A stretch of DNA of 64,000 bases. It comes from Gonatopus flavifemur (Eukaryota > Arthropoda > Insecta > Hymenoptera > Dryinidae). The stretch lies in the NCBI GenBank assembly GCA_018340375.1, contig JAFFJZ010000001.1:33038001-33102000 (forward strand). Reading direction: 5' to 3'. Under the pieces are notes generated by a model. That model was not told the DNA's origin. It saw only the letters and a program-made list of their open reading frames with translations, and searched no databases. The position numbers were made by a program, and so were the translations under genes. The number at the start of each line of letters is the position of its first letter. The stretch's first letter is position 1. Positions 35,166 through 48,830 of the stretch are shown in pieces.

Positions 35166-38100
35166 CGACCCGAAGAGATTGATTTCAAAAACTCCTTTCT
35201 TTGCGAAAAAAAGATTGAAAGATGACCTCCATGGTATAGTTTGAGAAATGAATGGTATATAATTGATGACTTTCGGGAGAAAATATCCACCGAAGAACCT
35301 GCTCTTCATACAGATACAACTTGAATTACTCAACGATTTTGTGAATTCGATGATCGAATGAATCGTTCATTCACATTTTGACGAATTATTTGATATGAAA
35401 TGCGGGTGGGTCAAGTCAAACAAAAAAACCTCCCAACTCTATCGAAAAACAGTTCATACGTTTCGTTTGAAATTTCAAATCGAATAATGATTCCCTTTGC
35501 CAGAGTTATTTTTCTTCCGAGATTTATTCTGGAATCGATGTGAAGAAAACATTCTCTTCCCATTTACGTGATTAATTTTCACGTCAAAGCTCGACTGTTT
35601 GATGCCGGTAGCTTCTCTCGTGGTCTCGTTTGTTGTTTTCAATTTCACCGTTCATATATAAATCTCGTTGAATTACATTATCCAAGAGGAAATTTTGCAA
35701 ACATGAAAATATGATCTTCAACATCGAATTTTATTCACCTTTTAGAAATTCTTTTCAATTTATACCACGCTGTTTGCCGATTCCACGTCCATTCGAAGAA
35801 GAATTTTCTTTTCACGCCTGTGATCGATCCTCCAATACATATTGAATAGGATACCAGCCACAAAAGAATATAATATAATCCATCCATTCGGAACCCTTCT
35901 GAAGTCACTTCGGGGTCTTTGTCAATCCACCTAGATTGTACAAACCGAGAAAAGTTTATGGTAATTTTCGTACTTGAAAAACGTATAAAACGATACCGTG
36001 TGATGTTGTGATTACACGAAAGTGAGGAAGAAATATTTTCTTATCGTGGATGCAGACTTTTTGGATTTTCTATACTGGGTGTAGGTTTTGGGTCGTTTGG
36101 ATTGATGTTTCCAATCAATAAATCAAGATGGATTTAGGAAGGATTCAATATTCTATTCTAGCCTAATAATCTCAATTTTTGGATCTTTTTATTCTCAGTC
36201 GTTTGGAAAATATGTAGCAAAGTTTTGATGCTCCAATTGAGGCCTCTGGAATGGAATGAATACTTTGCGTTTTGGATAGGGGAGTAACTTATCGGTTCCG
36301 AATATCCTTCTGAAAATTTTATTCTCCATGATAATCAGAAGAAGAGGATTATACGTAAGTTCGTAGGATAACAATCCTTTCGTAATACGATTGAAGCCAC
36401 GAGACATCATCGAATCAATGACACATTTCTGTATACAATAACCCCATTAATGATGATCCTTATTATCTTGATTGAGAACCCTGAATGAATGTCGATGTAT
36501 AATTCTCTCTTACACGTTCTCTTGTCCGCGATCCCCCCGGTTGGAGAACAGGAAACACGGAATGAGAGAAGAGAACGAAAACCATCATCAGTAGTGGTTC
36601 ACCACGGCGTATAATCGAGATCGGCTTAAAGTCTTCGATAGAAGTTAACGCACCAAGAAATTTCCATACCAATGATTCCTTCCTCCGAAACGCTTTACCA
36701 AACGATACGAGAAGACGCGATTCGACATTGGACGATAAAAGGGAATCTAAAAGAAAAAAACAGCAAGAAAACCGGAGAGAAGATAAAGAAAAGGAAAAAG
36801 AGGAATAAGAAGTTTCCAAATTTCTCAAACTCAATTCTAATCGATCCTATTACAAGGAATGCGTCAGCAAAATGTTTATTCGAATTTAAATCAATCTTCG
36901 TTATGAAAACTCAACCATCCAGGGGAGGAGGAAGGAGAGGAATTAGTCTCAAATCCTGAAACCTACTCTATACCCTACACCCGTCGAGGGTTATTTCCGC
37001 TGAAAATTTATCGCGCCGGTGAGAATCGAGGCGTCATTTCCGGCTGGCTGTTGAACGGAGAACTGCGCCCTACATCAACACCTCGCTGCTTTCCTTCACC
37101 CTTATTTTTAACGTTAACAAACACAATCTCACGATAATACATTACATTGATCTTCATGACGATGAAAGAGAAAGTATTTCTTTTTATTCTCCCTATTTTA
37201 CCCTCGATGCAAATATTTACAAATTATCTGTCATCGGATCCGCGCATGAAAGATCCGAAACGACGAATACCATCGTCGATTCATCTCTCGTTCGTTTTCA
37301 ACATTTGCATATTAGAAGCTCGACGAGACTCTTTTCCCCTCCTTCTCCCGTTCTCTCCCGATCGAAAGACTCGCCAACTTTTTTTCTCTGGTCGAGCGAT
37401 TAATTAAAAGTTGGAGGAATGACGTTGAATATGTATAAAACACGTCGTATACACGACCATTCGATGACTGTTACGTGACAAGACTGTACACCTTTGTATA
37501 CACGTTAGTACGTAGTCCTCCTTGTCATCGTCGTCGTTATTTTTGTTGCTCGTGACTGCGGGTACCACCGGCTTACAGGGATTTTTTGATTGGGTCAGAG
37601 AACGCAACAACGTAGAACGTGAGTGGAAAAAGGGGCCAAAAAGGACGATGATAATACCAGACACGCGATTATATACCTCCAGACGTGGGGAAGGAAAAGC
37701 CACGATGACGAACAACGTGTGTCTTCGGGGAAAGAGAAAGAACTCGAGGCGTTGCGTCGATTGTTTCGTTTTATACCGTGTAAGCTTTATTTCTTTATTT
37801 CTTCCGAATTCTTTTCAATTAATCCCTAACAACCATCGAAATTCTTTCTCAAAGCTCTTTGAAGGAATTCAAGACGCAAAGGCGAGACGAAAAGATGGAA
37901 ACCTCTAAATGTTCGGCAAAACGGGATTTCGTGTCCAAGAATCGTCTGACGAATCGATAGAATCGAGTCTCGTTTCTTCAATGAGGCGGAATGATCACCC
38001 TCCTCTTTTGACTTGATGTAATTCACGCGTAATTAACCATAAAAATAACGAGATTGTTGGGAGCGAGAGGGAAGAAGGGATGAGAGGGCAAACAGAAAAT

Positions 38101-38339
38101 ATCTTCCTTTTTTCTTTTGGAGACTCAAGATATACGTCTTCAATGTGTGCGGTTGATGAAGTTTGGAAAATTAAATTATGATTGGGAGACAATTTAATTT
38201 GAAGGGATAAGTAAAACTTTCTCAATCTCATTTGAAGATAGTCGAATCACGTTGATTCGTTCAACCAGGTCAGTATTCTGTGAGAATTCAAGTCTTATTC
38301 GCAGTTGTAAATATCCCTGCTTCCTTTTACGCACGGCCG
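35166..38339. other. Unassigned DNA
   Basis: No supported gene. A minus-strand 71-codon frame (36195-36410) and mirrored frames at 37404-37908 have no recognisable features. It could be intergenic or intronic to either neighbour. Confidence 0.35.
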
Positions 38340-38623
38340 CACACGGACAAAAATAATTCATTATAGTCGCTAAGAATTTGGATTTAATATTTGGATAGCG
38401 AAAAATATTGCTGTGACAGCTGAATTTTAGCTAATACGGTAATAACTTTTGTTACTCCAGACGAAAAACAGCTACACGGAGAGAAAAATATTATGTTTGA
38501 AATTACTTAGTTTAATTGACTATGAAAAATTCCAAAACAAGCATCAATCATAGCATCAACGAACATGATAACGGTATTTTATAGCTTCCTTTCACCCCAA
38601 CAAACAAAAAGATATCTATTACC

Positions 38624-38828
38624 CATACAGCAAAAATTTTGCTTTTTCTAAAAGATTTCTTCTGCAACAGTCTTCACTGTCTTTAAGATATCTCAGTTTA
38701 AGGAATCTAAAAGACATCTGAAAGAGATCTACAAACATCTTTTAGATTTCTTAAACGAAGACATCTTAAAGACAGTGAAAACTGTTGCAGAAGAAATCTT
38801 TTAGAAAAAGCAAAATTTTTGCTGTATG
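38624..38828. repeat. Near-perfect palindrome inside the AAGATATCTT element
   Basis: Arms share CATACAGCAAAAATTTTGCT, TTTTTCTAAAAGATTTCTTC, TGCAACAGT and CACTGTCTTTAAGAT. Centre at about 38726. It contains the same AGACATCT/AAAGATGT motif as its host. Confidence 0.9.
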
Positions 38829-38832
38829 TGTA

Positions 38833-39121
38833 CACTGTTAGAAGAATTTTTAAATTCAATAGAAAAATTCTTGTGAAATTTAATATTCCCATATTAAATT
38901 TAATGAAGTTCTTAAATTCAATATAGGTTATGAAATTTCAGAATTTCTTACTGAAACATGAGAAATTGATTATTAAATTCAAAAATATCTCATTAAAATT
39001 CAGAAGAATATTCTTAAGATTGACAATTATACTGTCAAAATTAATATCATATCATGAAATTTAATAGATTGTGTTATGTAAAAAGTTTTATAACATGTTT
39101 ATGGAACTTCTTCCAACAGTG
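38833..39121. mobile_element. CACTGTTAGAAGAA element
   Basis: Ends CACTGTTAGAAGAA and TTCTTCCAACAGTG. The interior repeats AAATTTAATATT and AATTCAATA variants. TA precedes the left end; the right flank is AT, so the duplication is not clean. Confidence 0.6.
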
Positions 39122-40285
39122 ATAGTATATAAAAGATGTATTGAAATCATGGAAGATGTCCTGGAAGACTTTCGTGAAGATATCTTTTCGACATCTAAAG
39201 GATGCAACAAATTTCAACAAGTTTCAGATATCTCAGAAAGGTTTTGCAAAACATATGTTTCAGATATGTGAAAGACATCTTTTAGATATCTCAAGATAGC
39301 ACTTTTGGTCTTCAAGATATCTTGAGGAACTGTTTAGAAAAGTTTAAGAAGTCTTATGCAACATGAAAAGATATCCTTAGGATGTCTAAAACAGTTCTCA
39401 CTTCCAAAAGATATCTTTCAGATGATCTAAAACTTTTCTTCCAAGATTATATCGTTTAGACATCTCATTCTATAATTTCTATCTTTTAGAAGTAAGAACT
39501 GTTTCAGATCTCTCAAAGATATCTCTTCATGTTGCATAATAAGACTTCTTGGATTCGATTTGAGATATCTTTCAGAACTGAAATGCTCTATGGGTTTAAA
39601 ATACGTATTCAGATTTCTTGGTGATGTCTTGTTGGAATCATTAAGACATCCCAGACAACACAAAAGGATCGCTAATGAGTTCTGAAAAAGGAACATGGCG
39701 TAACCTCTGCCCTTCTGATTTAAACAATTTTCAAGATATGTAACAGATATCATTCAGAAACTTTTTGAATATGTCTTTTAGACTATGCTGATTCGACATC
39801 TATACGATGTCTTTCAGGAATACCTTAAAGACGTGTTTCTGACATTTCTTGAAGATGTCTAAAATATATCATTTCAATATATCTTGTAGATATCTCTTCT
39901 GTGGGGTCGTTTAGATATCTAAAAGACATCTCTTCGATGAATCTAAAAGATGTTCTCCTAAAGATATCTTATAAATGCCTTCAAAAATTTCGGTGTTTGT
40001 TGGGGATATTCTTTTCATCTCTGAGCGGTATGGTCTTTCGTTACATTTTTTTCATAGTAAGTAATACAATATTTTCTCCGTGTACCGTAGCTAATTGTTA
40101 GCTATCCAAATATCAACATGATTCTTTTTCGTGCATTTCAAGCAATTCATTCGGTCTTTTTGGAAAAATGAGTGAATAAAATTAAATGTAGTCCCCCGAT
40201 GTAGCTTCTTGATGTAAAAAAAAAAAGAGGCATTCACTGATTTTGAAACAAGAAAACCAAAATCTCAATAGCAAAGCGGAGGAGG

Positions 40286-40413
40286 CAGAACAAGAACTCT
40301 GTTCTTCATTCCTTCATTCTCAAATAACTCTATTCCTGAATATAAAAGAATAGGGAGATTTAGGAATAGAGTTATTTGCGAATAGAGGAATGAAGAGTAC
40401 AGTTCTTGTTCTG
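40286..40413. repeat. 128-base palindrome
   Basis: Arms share CAGAACAAGAACT, TTCATTCCT, and AATAACTCTATTCCT with a short centre around 40350. Probably a small MITE; no clean target duplication. Confidence 0.8.
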
Positions 40414-42134
40414 TCAAAGTGGAAAATTTTTATGGAAAAATAATAAATTTGTATAAACTTCACTCACAAAATAGAACTTCTTACAAACGATGATTATCAA
40501 AACCATATGAATTTATAGCTGGGAGGCCTTTTCATGCACTATAAAACATATTTGTGAATTTTTGAAAAGAAAAGTATCGTGAAAAATCTATGGATTTGTG
40601 AATTTCCAGATTATTCGGAAACCCACAAATTCCCTTGTGAATTCCTAAAGAATTTTCGTGATTTTTCAAAGAACGTTCTTCAATTGACAGAAAACTTTTA
40701 TGAATTTACCAAAAAATGTTTTGTAAAAAAACTGGCAAACCTTTTGGCAGTTTTTTTGTTACTTTTCGTTCCAAAACTCCCACAATTGTAACAACTCCGC
40801 TATTTTGTTGTGTCGTTATCTTATGAAAAGCAAAGAAATGCATCGATATTATAGTTTTCGATGATTTTGAATGAATAACAGAAACTGAACACAGAGCACC
40901 TAAATTTCTCAACAAAGTGAGATAAAAGCAACAACGGAAATCCACATTTCCCTCATGACCTAATTTCTCCCCTTCGCAGTCGAACTCTTTATATCATTCT
41001 ACCCCAAGGTTCGATCATTCGAACAATTCGAATTCACCTAAACTATTGTTCATCATGCAACGATGTAATAACTCAATTCCCTGAAACCCGTAATCACTTA
41101 CAAACATAATCGTATCTGATTATATGCAAAATTCGATGACTTGTTCATTGTTATTGGATAATGCGATAAGGAAAATTCATATATACGAAATTACTAAATC
41201 GAATATCGATCGAGGCATTACATTAACGAATGCAAATCGGTATCGTGTAATATCAAGACGAATATGAATATTCAAATAACGTCATGAAATGCAAGAGAGA
41301 AACACGGAACGGAGGAAAAATAAGCGAGAATATAATACAATTCGAGATATAAAAAAGCTCTCAAAGTCACAGACAGGAGAGGAACGTCCCATGGATATTG
41401 GAAAAAAGCGAAGAGCAGAGAAGAAAGGAGAGGGAGTAGTATTTCTTAGCCTTAGGGGGTGCGTCGTCAGATTTGTCTCGTTAGAGTTCGCATTGTGTGT
41501 AGGGCGTCCCGATGGCCGATTTACGCTCACTCGTTATGATCGTTCAACTTTCTTCCCTTGCCTCTATATCTTCATTCTCCGTTACTTCTCTCCACGAATT
41601 CTAACGAGCCTCCGTTAAGGGTACAAAGCGTTCCCCCTTTTTTTCTTTTACAATTGCCACAATGTACATTATGTAACCACAATACTATACAATGCTCGTA
41701 TTATCTTTGATCGTTGAAAAAGGAACGAGGTAATCATTTTCAATGGCGTGTCGCTCTCTCAACAGTAATGTCCTCTACAGATACTTTCTGAATTCTCAAT
41801 AGAATCCTGAATGCTCCTGAAATATTAAAAGTTCATTCCAAATCCCTCTGCATACGCATTAGAGAGAATTATTGAAACGAGATGTCAAGTAAAACCATTA
41901 CGGCATTCGTGTATGAAGTAGCATTTGCAGGAAAGTTCGATGCAACTTTGAGATTCGTGTGAGAGCCTGAAGCAAGACAAACGAGTTCTTGGAATCAAAT
42001 CGTTGTCTCGACTCGTCATACTATATTGAAAGGCTTTCTCTGTTAATCTTCTGTTGCTACATTCGTAACATTATATATGTATTCGATATTATTGAATCTC
42101 TGCCAAAACTTTAACCATGTTTTTTCTTTTTCAG
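40414..42134. other. Probable intron or 5' region of the gene at 42.1 kb
   Basis: No coding exon recognised. A T-rich tract and TTTTTCTTTTTCAG immediately precede 42135, a strong 3' splice site. Motifs CACAAATTCCCTTGTGAATT around 40555-40700 look like another eroded array. Confidence 0.45.
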
Positions 42135-44388
42135 CGAGTTCACCGGAACCACGTACCTGTCCATACCTGGGAAAATTCAACGTAATAGATGTGAATCGTA
42201 ATAACCAACGAAGCGTTCGAGACAACAGAAAGAGTCACGCGAATCCAGATCTGCAAGAACCAACGACGATCAGGAGGGATTCCAACGAAAAATTCAGACA
42301 CGAGAGAATCCTAGAAGATTATCACGGACACAGGAGTGGTTTCGAAATGGAAAAGAAGAGATCCAACAACGATTACAGGATGAATCGAAGAATAAGATCG
42401 AGTCATTTGACGAAAGATGAACTGCGATCAAAAATTAGGAATTCCCAGAATAGACGTCGAAGGAATCCTCCGAAGATGGAGGATTTCAACATCGATAGGA
42501 ATGATTTTATACGAATGAAACCGTATTGGACATCGACGAATCAACGTTCGGATGATGAAGATATACTCATGGTCCCGGACGGTGATTATTTTGGGGATTA
42601 CGTCGATAACGAGGAACTCCCGAAGAAACGAGGATTCGCGTCGTCTCGAAATCACATCGAGAGTATGACGTACGACGATCTGAGGAAAATGAGGGGAGAA
42701 TTAGAGACGATAGGGGAGGATGGAACGGAAAAAAGGTCCAAACGGGAAACCGAAGATGGAAGGTGTAATTCCGAAGTGACAACTCTAACTGTGGGTTGTT
42801 CGACGGCTGATAGAATGGAATTTCAAACTGATTGCATCGATGATGATGCTGTAACAGGTATAGATATATTTATAAACTTCTTCACTTACTATACAACTAT
42901 CCTAATGAAAATAATCTCTGAATTTCTCTACATTGACCCATGTTGGGATAGCTAGAGTTGACAAACGGCGCGCTACTGTTGAAGTTGTATTTGCCAGACT
43001 TCGGCAGAAACAGCTGTGCTCATTCAGAATGATTACCAGTTTTCCAACTAGCGCGAAATGTTTGCCAAATGGCTTACGTGGTCGTAACAGGCCGTACAGC
43101 AACGGAACCACGTCAGTACCGAATCAGAGTTGGGTGGATGGTGAAATGCGAAAAAAAGACGATACGATAGCAATATCGATGCAACGTTGTTCCAATACGG
43201 AATAGATAGTGGATAGGGATTCCACTGATCTTTCCAATAACACGGTTACTTTGATGAGACAATACTGCGCCAGTATTGAGCCAGAGTTAGTATTAGCATT
43301 CAATATGTTCGATAGATGACAATGTGCCTGACTATGGAATCGGTAGTCAACTGATGTTAGAATCACGATCTTGGCAATTCAATTGTTGTAGTGAGCAGAA
43401 GTCTTGCAAGCATTAGGCCAGAGTTGGTACAATGATTCAATATGTGTGAAAGACAGCAATGTATCATCCACTGTGCTGTGGTGGTAAATATTATACTGGC
43501 CCTCATGTAAAATGGTGTTATCATTTCAACTCCTTTGCCAGTACTGGCAATCCAATTGGCCCTATAATGGCCGTTCTATATTTGCCGGTACTGGCACCTT
43601 CGGCAACAGTAGGGAGCCAGTAGCAGCCCGTGTCTCCATTTCCACATGGGTTCTCTCAACGCGTTCGAAATATGCAGAGAAATGTAGAGATTTATTTCTA
43701 TTAGGTTATGCAAATATTTTTCCTGATATAAAGTGCGAGAAAACAACAGTTCCAGTTTTGATATACGAAATTAATTTGACATTATTCGAAATTTTTGTTT
43801 TAGCCTATTCGTGTCACGGTAGATGGTTCGACGCCGAAGGAACACAATTCGTGATCGCCACCCCTTTGGCCCGCAGAACGTCTTGGTCGAACGATAACAA
43901 CGAACCGCAACCGTTCAGAAATAGCCGAAGACTTTGTTTCATGTACAAAGAAAGTGGTGGCGTGGTCAGTTTGACCGCCAGTCCGGTTGCTTGTCAGAGA
44001 GGAATACCTCCACCGCAACCAATGTTGGCCTTCAATGCGACCAGTATTGGTAAAGAGAAAAACAGTTACCTCTCTTCTTCTACTTCTTCTTTCTTCTCTC
44101 TTTCCTCTCAATCTCTTTTCCATCCCAGTCAATACACGCGGACTCAATCCCGAAGTTTTGTAAATTTTCTAGACTACTTCTTCTTCATCTTCTTCTTCTT
44201 CTTCTCCTTCTTTTGCTTTTCTTTCTTTCACGTCTCTTCGCTCATCTCCTTTTTCTTCCATTTTGTGCGTCGGCCACGAATTCTCAAGTAATTCTATTTG
44301 AAGAACAGGCACCGATACAAAACTTCCTTTTCTTTGAAATGCTTCAAGTAGTTTCAAAGAGCCCTTTTTCCACCGGAGTTTGTTTTTT

Positions 44389-44420
<32 letters not shown>

Positions 44421-44716
44421 CCTGCTGCTCCTCTACTACCCCTGCACCGCCTCTTTAAGAAGACGAAAGAAGTTTTATAAAAATAAAACCATTGTACAAC
44501 AGGAGATAAAAGCAACTCCTACGCACAAAACTGTTCTAGCGTTGACTTTCATCTGTATATTTATGAAAACAAAGCACATGGTAAGGACAATTGACTCAGA
44601 ATCTGCCTTTGGATTGAATTTCAGGTCAATGTATGGAAGCGAACGGGGGCGAGGAAAGTCGAGCGAAGTACCTGATGACCATTCTGTTGATGACCATCGT
44701 CGTGATATTCAGGTGA
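42135..44716 (+). CDS. Cys-rich surface protein, last three coding exons
   Basis: Exons 42135-42857, 43804-44049 and 44625-44716 join in frame (phases 1 and 1) with TTCAG/TTTAG/TTCAG acceptors and CAG-GTATAG and TTG-GTAAAG donors; TGA at 44714-44716. The 5' exons, including the signal peptide, are not found. About 353 residues are visible: CPYLGKF near the start, a roughly 200-residue Arg/Asp/Asn-rich linker, RSKR, then GRCN, VGCS, FQTDC, YSCHGRWF, RRLCFMY, VACQRG and GQCM. The spacing fits the insect extracellular DUF7042/DUF7043-type modules (CPF-G-F; CLG-W; RCFVY). The tail KYLMTILLMTIVVIFR after NGGEES resembles a GPI-anchor signal or short membrane anchor. The eight cysteines suggest paired disulphides. 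Function is unknown. The domain call is from memory of the pattern. Confidence 0.75.
42960..43640. repeat. CAGTACTGGC motif array inside the gene's intron
   Basis: The intron 42858-43803 contains loose CAGTACCG, CCAATACGG, CAGTATTGAGCC and CAGTACTGGC copies. The 3' part (43509-43640) matches 28733-28856 in complement, with GTTATCATTTC, CAGTACTGG and CAACAGTA in the same order. It is a dispersed element, not exon sequence; the long frame from 43512 is intron read-through. Confidence 0.7.
44162..44220. repeat. TTC/CTT-rich tract in the last intron
   Basis: An imperfect run of TTCTTC units lies between the second and third coding exons seen. A second pure TC run is at 44390-44412 and another TTC run at 44779-44799 just after the stop codon. 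Confidence 0.9.
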
Positions 44717-47696
44717 TTCTAATCGAAGTACGAAGGACAAAGTGCAGTTAAATTACGTTATTGGCAGATGGAAAAAGGTCTTCTTCTTCTTCTTCTTCTC
44801 TACATCTCCTTCCTAATCCTTTCTATTTCTTCTACTTCGACACCGTAATACCTCCGATAGATTTCTGCCGTGAAAGTGGAACGCGGTTAAATCGGTTGTG
44901 TCGAGGCCAAAACGTGGAGCAATAAGAGCTATCGCTCAGAGCTCGAATAAAACGATGAACTATGATATTAATGATAATATAGTATAACAATAGTTTTCCT
45001 CGGATCCCTTGCCGAGGACAGACAGTATATTTAGGCATCGTCGGGAACAATTCGTGTTTGTTCATTCGTGATATCGTCGTCGTACCGATGATCGAATAAA
45101 AATAAAATATATGTAATGATGGACTGATTCGAATGGGAAACGATCAAATTGACAATCTTCGATAACGATGATCCTCGAGTACCCTGTAACGTATATTACA
45201 CGCTCGTATGTAAATATATAAATATATAAATATATCTATGAATATATATATAAATATTGAAACGACACGAATTTTTCCCGAAACGCGATGATAGATTTTT
45301 TTTTTTACTACTCTAACACATAGATCATTAGAATTAATGAAATCCATGTTTTCTAATGAAAGAACAATCCAAGCGCTATTTCTATGGTTCAAACCATATC
45401 GGAAAAGGAACAATGGATAATCGATGATAACTCAATGGAAATATAGAATGTGAATCGAGGATGAGAATCGTTCGAGAGTCTCTTCTGTGTAATAGCACAA
45501 GTTTGTATATTAGACGACGTTCGTGCCTGAGGTGAAATTTTGATGACACATCATCAATCATTATTATCGTGAAGAACGATGATCGATAACGGTGTTGTCT
45601 ATTAAGCTTATACAGAATACTTTCAATGTACAGTACTCTCTCCCAGTATTTGACGGTAGTATTTGGAAACCATCAAATGCTTTTTTACAAGACTGCGATT
45701 GACACCGAAACATAACAGTCAGTGCTTTTAATTTTTACATTTTTGTTTTCTAGTAACAATTTTCCAGTATATGATCCCTATGAAATCTGTATATCAGTTT
45801 CATATATGTGTTCTATATTATAAATTTGATGGAGCATCATTCGTGACATATGTGAACTCTCTAAATTTCTTGGAGTGGAAAATTCATTCTTTAGGAGTGG
45901 ATTTCTACTAGCATTTTCCTGGCAATATAGAGACGCCATAGAGATCATATATATTTTATAAAGGATTCATATACAGATTATCTTTTTTAAGGTTGTCTCA
46001 AAGATTTCTGTTTAATGTCGAGAAGATATTTCATACAGAATCAAATCCCTTTAATTTTCAAATTGAGGATTCTGTTTGTAAAAACAACCTACACAGCACA
46101 AAAGTTCTGGAAAATGTTCGAAATGATTCTCAAAGAACTTGTCAACAATTTTTTGTGACCTACTGTGCTGTGAAGAATCAATTGATGAATTATTCTTGTT
46201 ACGATCTGAACAGCTTTCTGTCACAATATGAATTAGATTCATTTTATTATAGTGCCAATTATCGACACACCTCTAGAACATTCGAGAACGTTATATTGAA
46301 TATACATAGACTCACACAATTGTTAATTCGGACGAAACACTGTAGTTTATTTGATATGACACGCATCGAAACGAGAGAATTTTTGAGTTATAAAATTCAT
46401 TACGATCATCGTGTACACGCACGATGTGAAATGAACGTTTAAACAGGCGGAAGAGATTTTGTTCCCTTTCATTTACTTATCTCCGATACCTCATTTACAC
46501 TTTGAAGATGAGACACACAGCAAGGAAGTTGGAAACGTGGCGTGTCATCAGTTTCATCCTTGGTCGTTCATCTTTGAAGATAGCACCCGTTTGAGTATGA
46601 TAACGTTGAGGGGAGAGAAAAAATCATGAATGGAACTGATGTGGACAGTGATACAAAGAAAGTGCTTATGCTATTAAGAAAAAGTGATTCAATGCAATAC
46701 AACCTACCGTGTAATAAATTTTCTTGATGCGTAAGGGGGAAAATAAAAAGAAGAAGCACAGAAAGAGAAAAAAAAGAGAAAGAAACAAATGTACATTATT
46801 ACATAATCATGGAGGAATTTCTTGAGGATAGAGAAAATGGAATTTGTTGACGATATTTGAATATGTTTGCCGCTACCTGCACGAAACAGCATTTTCCAGA
46901 ATGATTCAGAAATATTACTCGATATACAATAATATACGAAAACACATTTCAGAATTATATTATTTTTGTAAATATGCAAAAATAATATTTTGTTTTATAC
47001 ATATATATATATATATTATATATATGATATACATGTTTGTAAATATTTGCGAGATAAAATGAAAAATAACTGTCCTGGAGATGTCAACATCGAGTGAACT
47101 AAGAACACAAGATCGGGCATCGTGACATCGCTGGCCCATCAACGGCCCATCCGTGGAGACCCCCTTCTGGAAGGGAACTGTAATATTTCTGAAGGTACAC
47201 AAGAAAACTCCTTTTTCTCTATTCCTAAATGTACGATTCTAAATCTGATCTTTCTCTTCCTGTTATCGCGAGCGCGATAAATTCGTTAAGAGGCATTTTA
47301 TATGTTATATTAAAACGTGAGAAAGAGAATAAACAATCCTTGAACGATAAGCAATAAGCAATAATTAAGGAGAAATAATAATGATAATTATGATTATCGT
47401 AATAACGCACGACAATTAGTTGACATTTCTGTTCGATGAATTTTTGAAGAGCATGAAAATAAAAGGATTTAGTTGAAACGAGAACAAGAATTCGTACGTT
47501 TGTTTTTGTGATAAATTATATTGCTATTTACGATTCATTACGACGAGCCATTCGTTCCAACTAAATTCTTTTTTTCTTCTGTTTCGAGTAGAGTGATGGA
47601 GAGTAAAATCTTAGAGAGTGAGAGAGGAATGATGAAAAATGAACGACTTCTGCAGTAAGAATGGAAATGATAAGATATTATTGTAACTAATACAGA

Positions 47697-47741
<45 letters not shown>

Positions 47742-48065
47742 AAATTAATATACAACAATCTTTGTAATAATTAATCCAAACCAAGATAAGAGCGAACAAA
47801 GGAGAAATAAATAAGAAGCGTGCAATGAACGAGTAGTGAAAGATAAAATAATAATAGGAAAGAGCAACATTGTGAATAGAAGGGAAAAAAAGAAGCCAAT
47901 CGCTATTTTAACACTTTTTCAATCGCGCGTCAACAAATACAGTAGTGTAAACGAATACACAATATTGCACTCATACAAAAAACAATGTTCATCATTTCGT
48001 ACAAAATGTTAATAAGTCAAATAAATTGTACCAAGTGTGTATTTAGAGATTTCCAGCGATGAACA
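44717..48065. other. 3' flank of the gene, otherwise unassigned
   Basis: The 3' UTR probably begins here; AATAAA-type signals occur at about 45092-45105, but I cannot fix the end. TA microsatellites lie at 46998-47025 and 47700-47734. A 149-codon plus-strand frame (45993-46442) has no recognisable domain or hydrophobic segment; I regard it as unproven. Confidence 0.4.
47700..47734. repeat. TA microsatellite
   Basis: About 17 uninterrupted TA units. Confidence 0.97.
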
Positions 48066-48279
48066 CACGGTAGAGAATTTTGTGTATTTTCAACACACCA
48101 TGCATGTCCCGAACGGCCCACTCAAAATTTGTGTTAAATATTGACACTAAGGATGTGGAAAATTAACACAAAAGTGTTAAATTTACATTGAAAATCTGTC
48201 AATTGGACACTCATATATTTTGATTTTCAACACGATTTTTGAGTGCAGTGGACTTTCTAACACAAAATTATTTACTGTG
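48066..48279. mobile_element. CACGGTAGAGAATTTTGTGT MITE
   Basis: Ends CACGGTAGAGAATTTTGTGT and (complement) CACAGTAAATAATTTTGTGT. CA duplicated at 48064-48065 and 48280-48281. The interior is made of AACACAAAA / TTTTGTGTTAA variants. Confidence 0.82.
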
Positions 48280-48590
48280 CATTTCTTTTCTACAAAAAAC
48301 AAAAAGAAATTTCTCTTGGAATAGAAACGAAGTTAACAAAGATTCACGATATTTGAGTACAATTTATTTTTCTTAATATATTTGGAAACAAATTTTTCTT
48401 TTTCAGAAATTGCACGATGCATCAAAGAAGGAATGTCCATTTTCATGAGTATAGGATTGTGTTTTACAATAACATTGATTCTTGTTTTACAGTCTAAATA
48501 AATAAAGACGATCCGTTTGTTTGTCGAGTGTTTTTATTGTTCTTAATTGTAGGAAACCAATGCCATATTCAGAAAATATATACACAGGGA
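48280..48590. other. Unassigned DNA
   Basis: AT-rich, with AATAAATAAA at about 48496-48508. I see nothing else. Confidence 0.4.
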
Positions 48591-48830
48591 TTAGAGGTGC
48601 GCGATTCGTTAACGAACATTAGGAATTCGTATACGAATTATTCGAAAATTTCGAATCGCAATAATTCGATTTCGCATTGACAGAGGAAAAAAACGAAGAA
48701 TTGGTGGAAAATTTCATCGAACCTTACTCAATTTTCGCCTATTTATCTTTTTCCATTGAAGATCAGAAAAGTTCAATGCCAATGTAGCAAAATTTCAGTG
48801 ATATTCAATAATATTCCATGAGATATAATA

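Larger units (their letters stand above)
38475..40082. mobile_element. CACGGAGAGA element with AAGATATCTT array
   Basis: Ends CACGGAGAGAAAAATATT and AATATTTTCTCCGTG, TA duplicated at 38473-38474 and 40083-40084. From about 39120 to 39970 the interior is crowded with variants of AAAGATATCTTTTAGATGTC in both orientations. It also contains the palindrome at 38624-38828 and the element at 38833-39121. No transposase. Confidence 0.8.
38342..40133. mobile_element. TAGCTA element, copy 3 (interrupted)
   Basis: The left part (38342-38474) has GTCGCTAAGAATTTGG, ATTTGGATAGCGAAAAATAT and TGACAGCTGAATTTTAGCT. The right part (40083-40133) has GTAGCTAATTGTTAGCTATC then CAAATATCAACATG, ending CTTTTTCGTG. 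CA duplicated at 38340-38341 and 40134-40135. Confidence 0.8.

Noticed and set aside
43512..44291. Single 259-codon frame as one exon
   Set aside because: Only 43804-44049 is exon: the acceptor TTTTAG and donor GTAAAG give correct phases; the upstream part is a dispersed repeat and the downstream part a TTC tract.
45993..46442. 149-codon plus-strand frame downstream of the surface-protein gene
   Set aside because: No domain, signal peptide or splice signal; only slightly longer than other chance frames here. Mentioned as unproven only.
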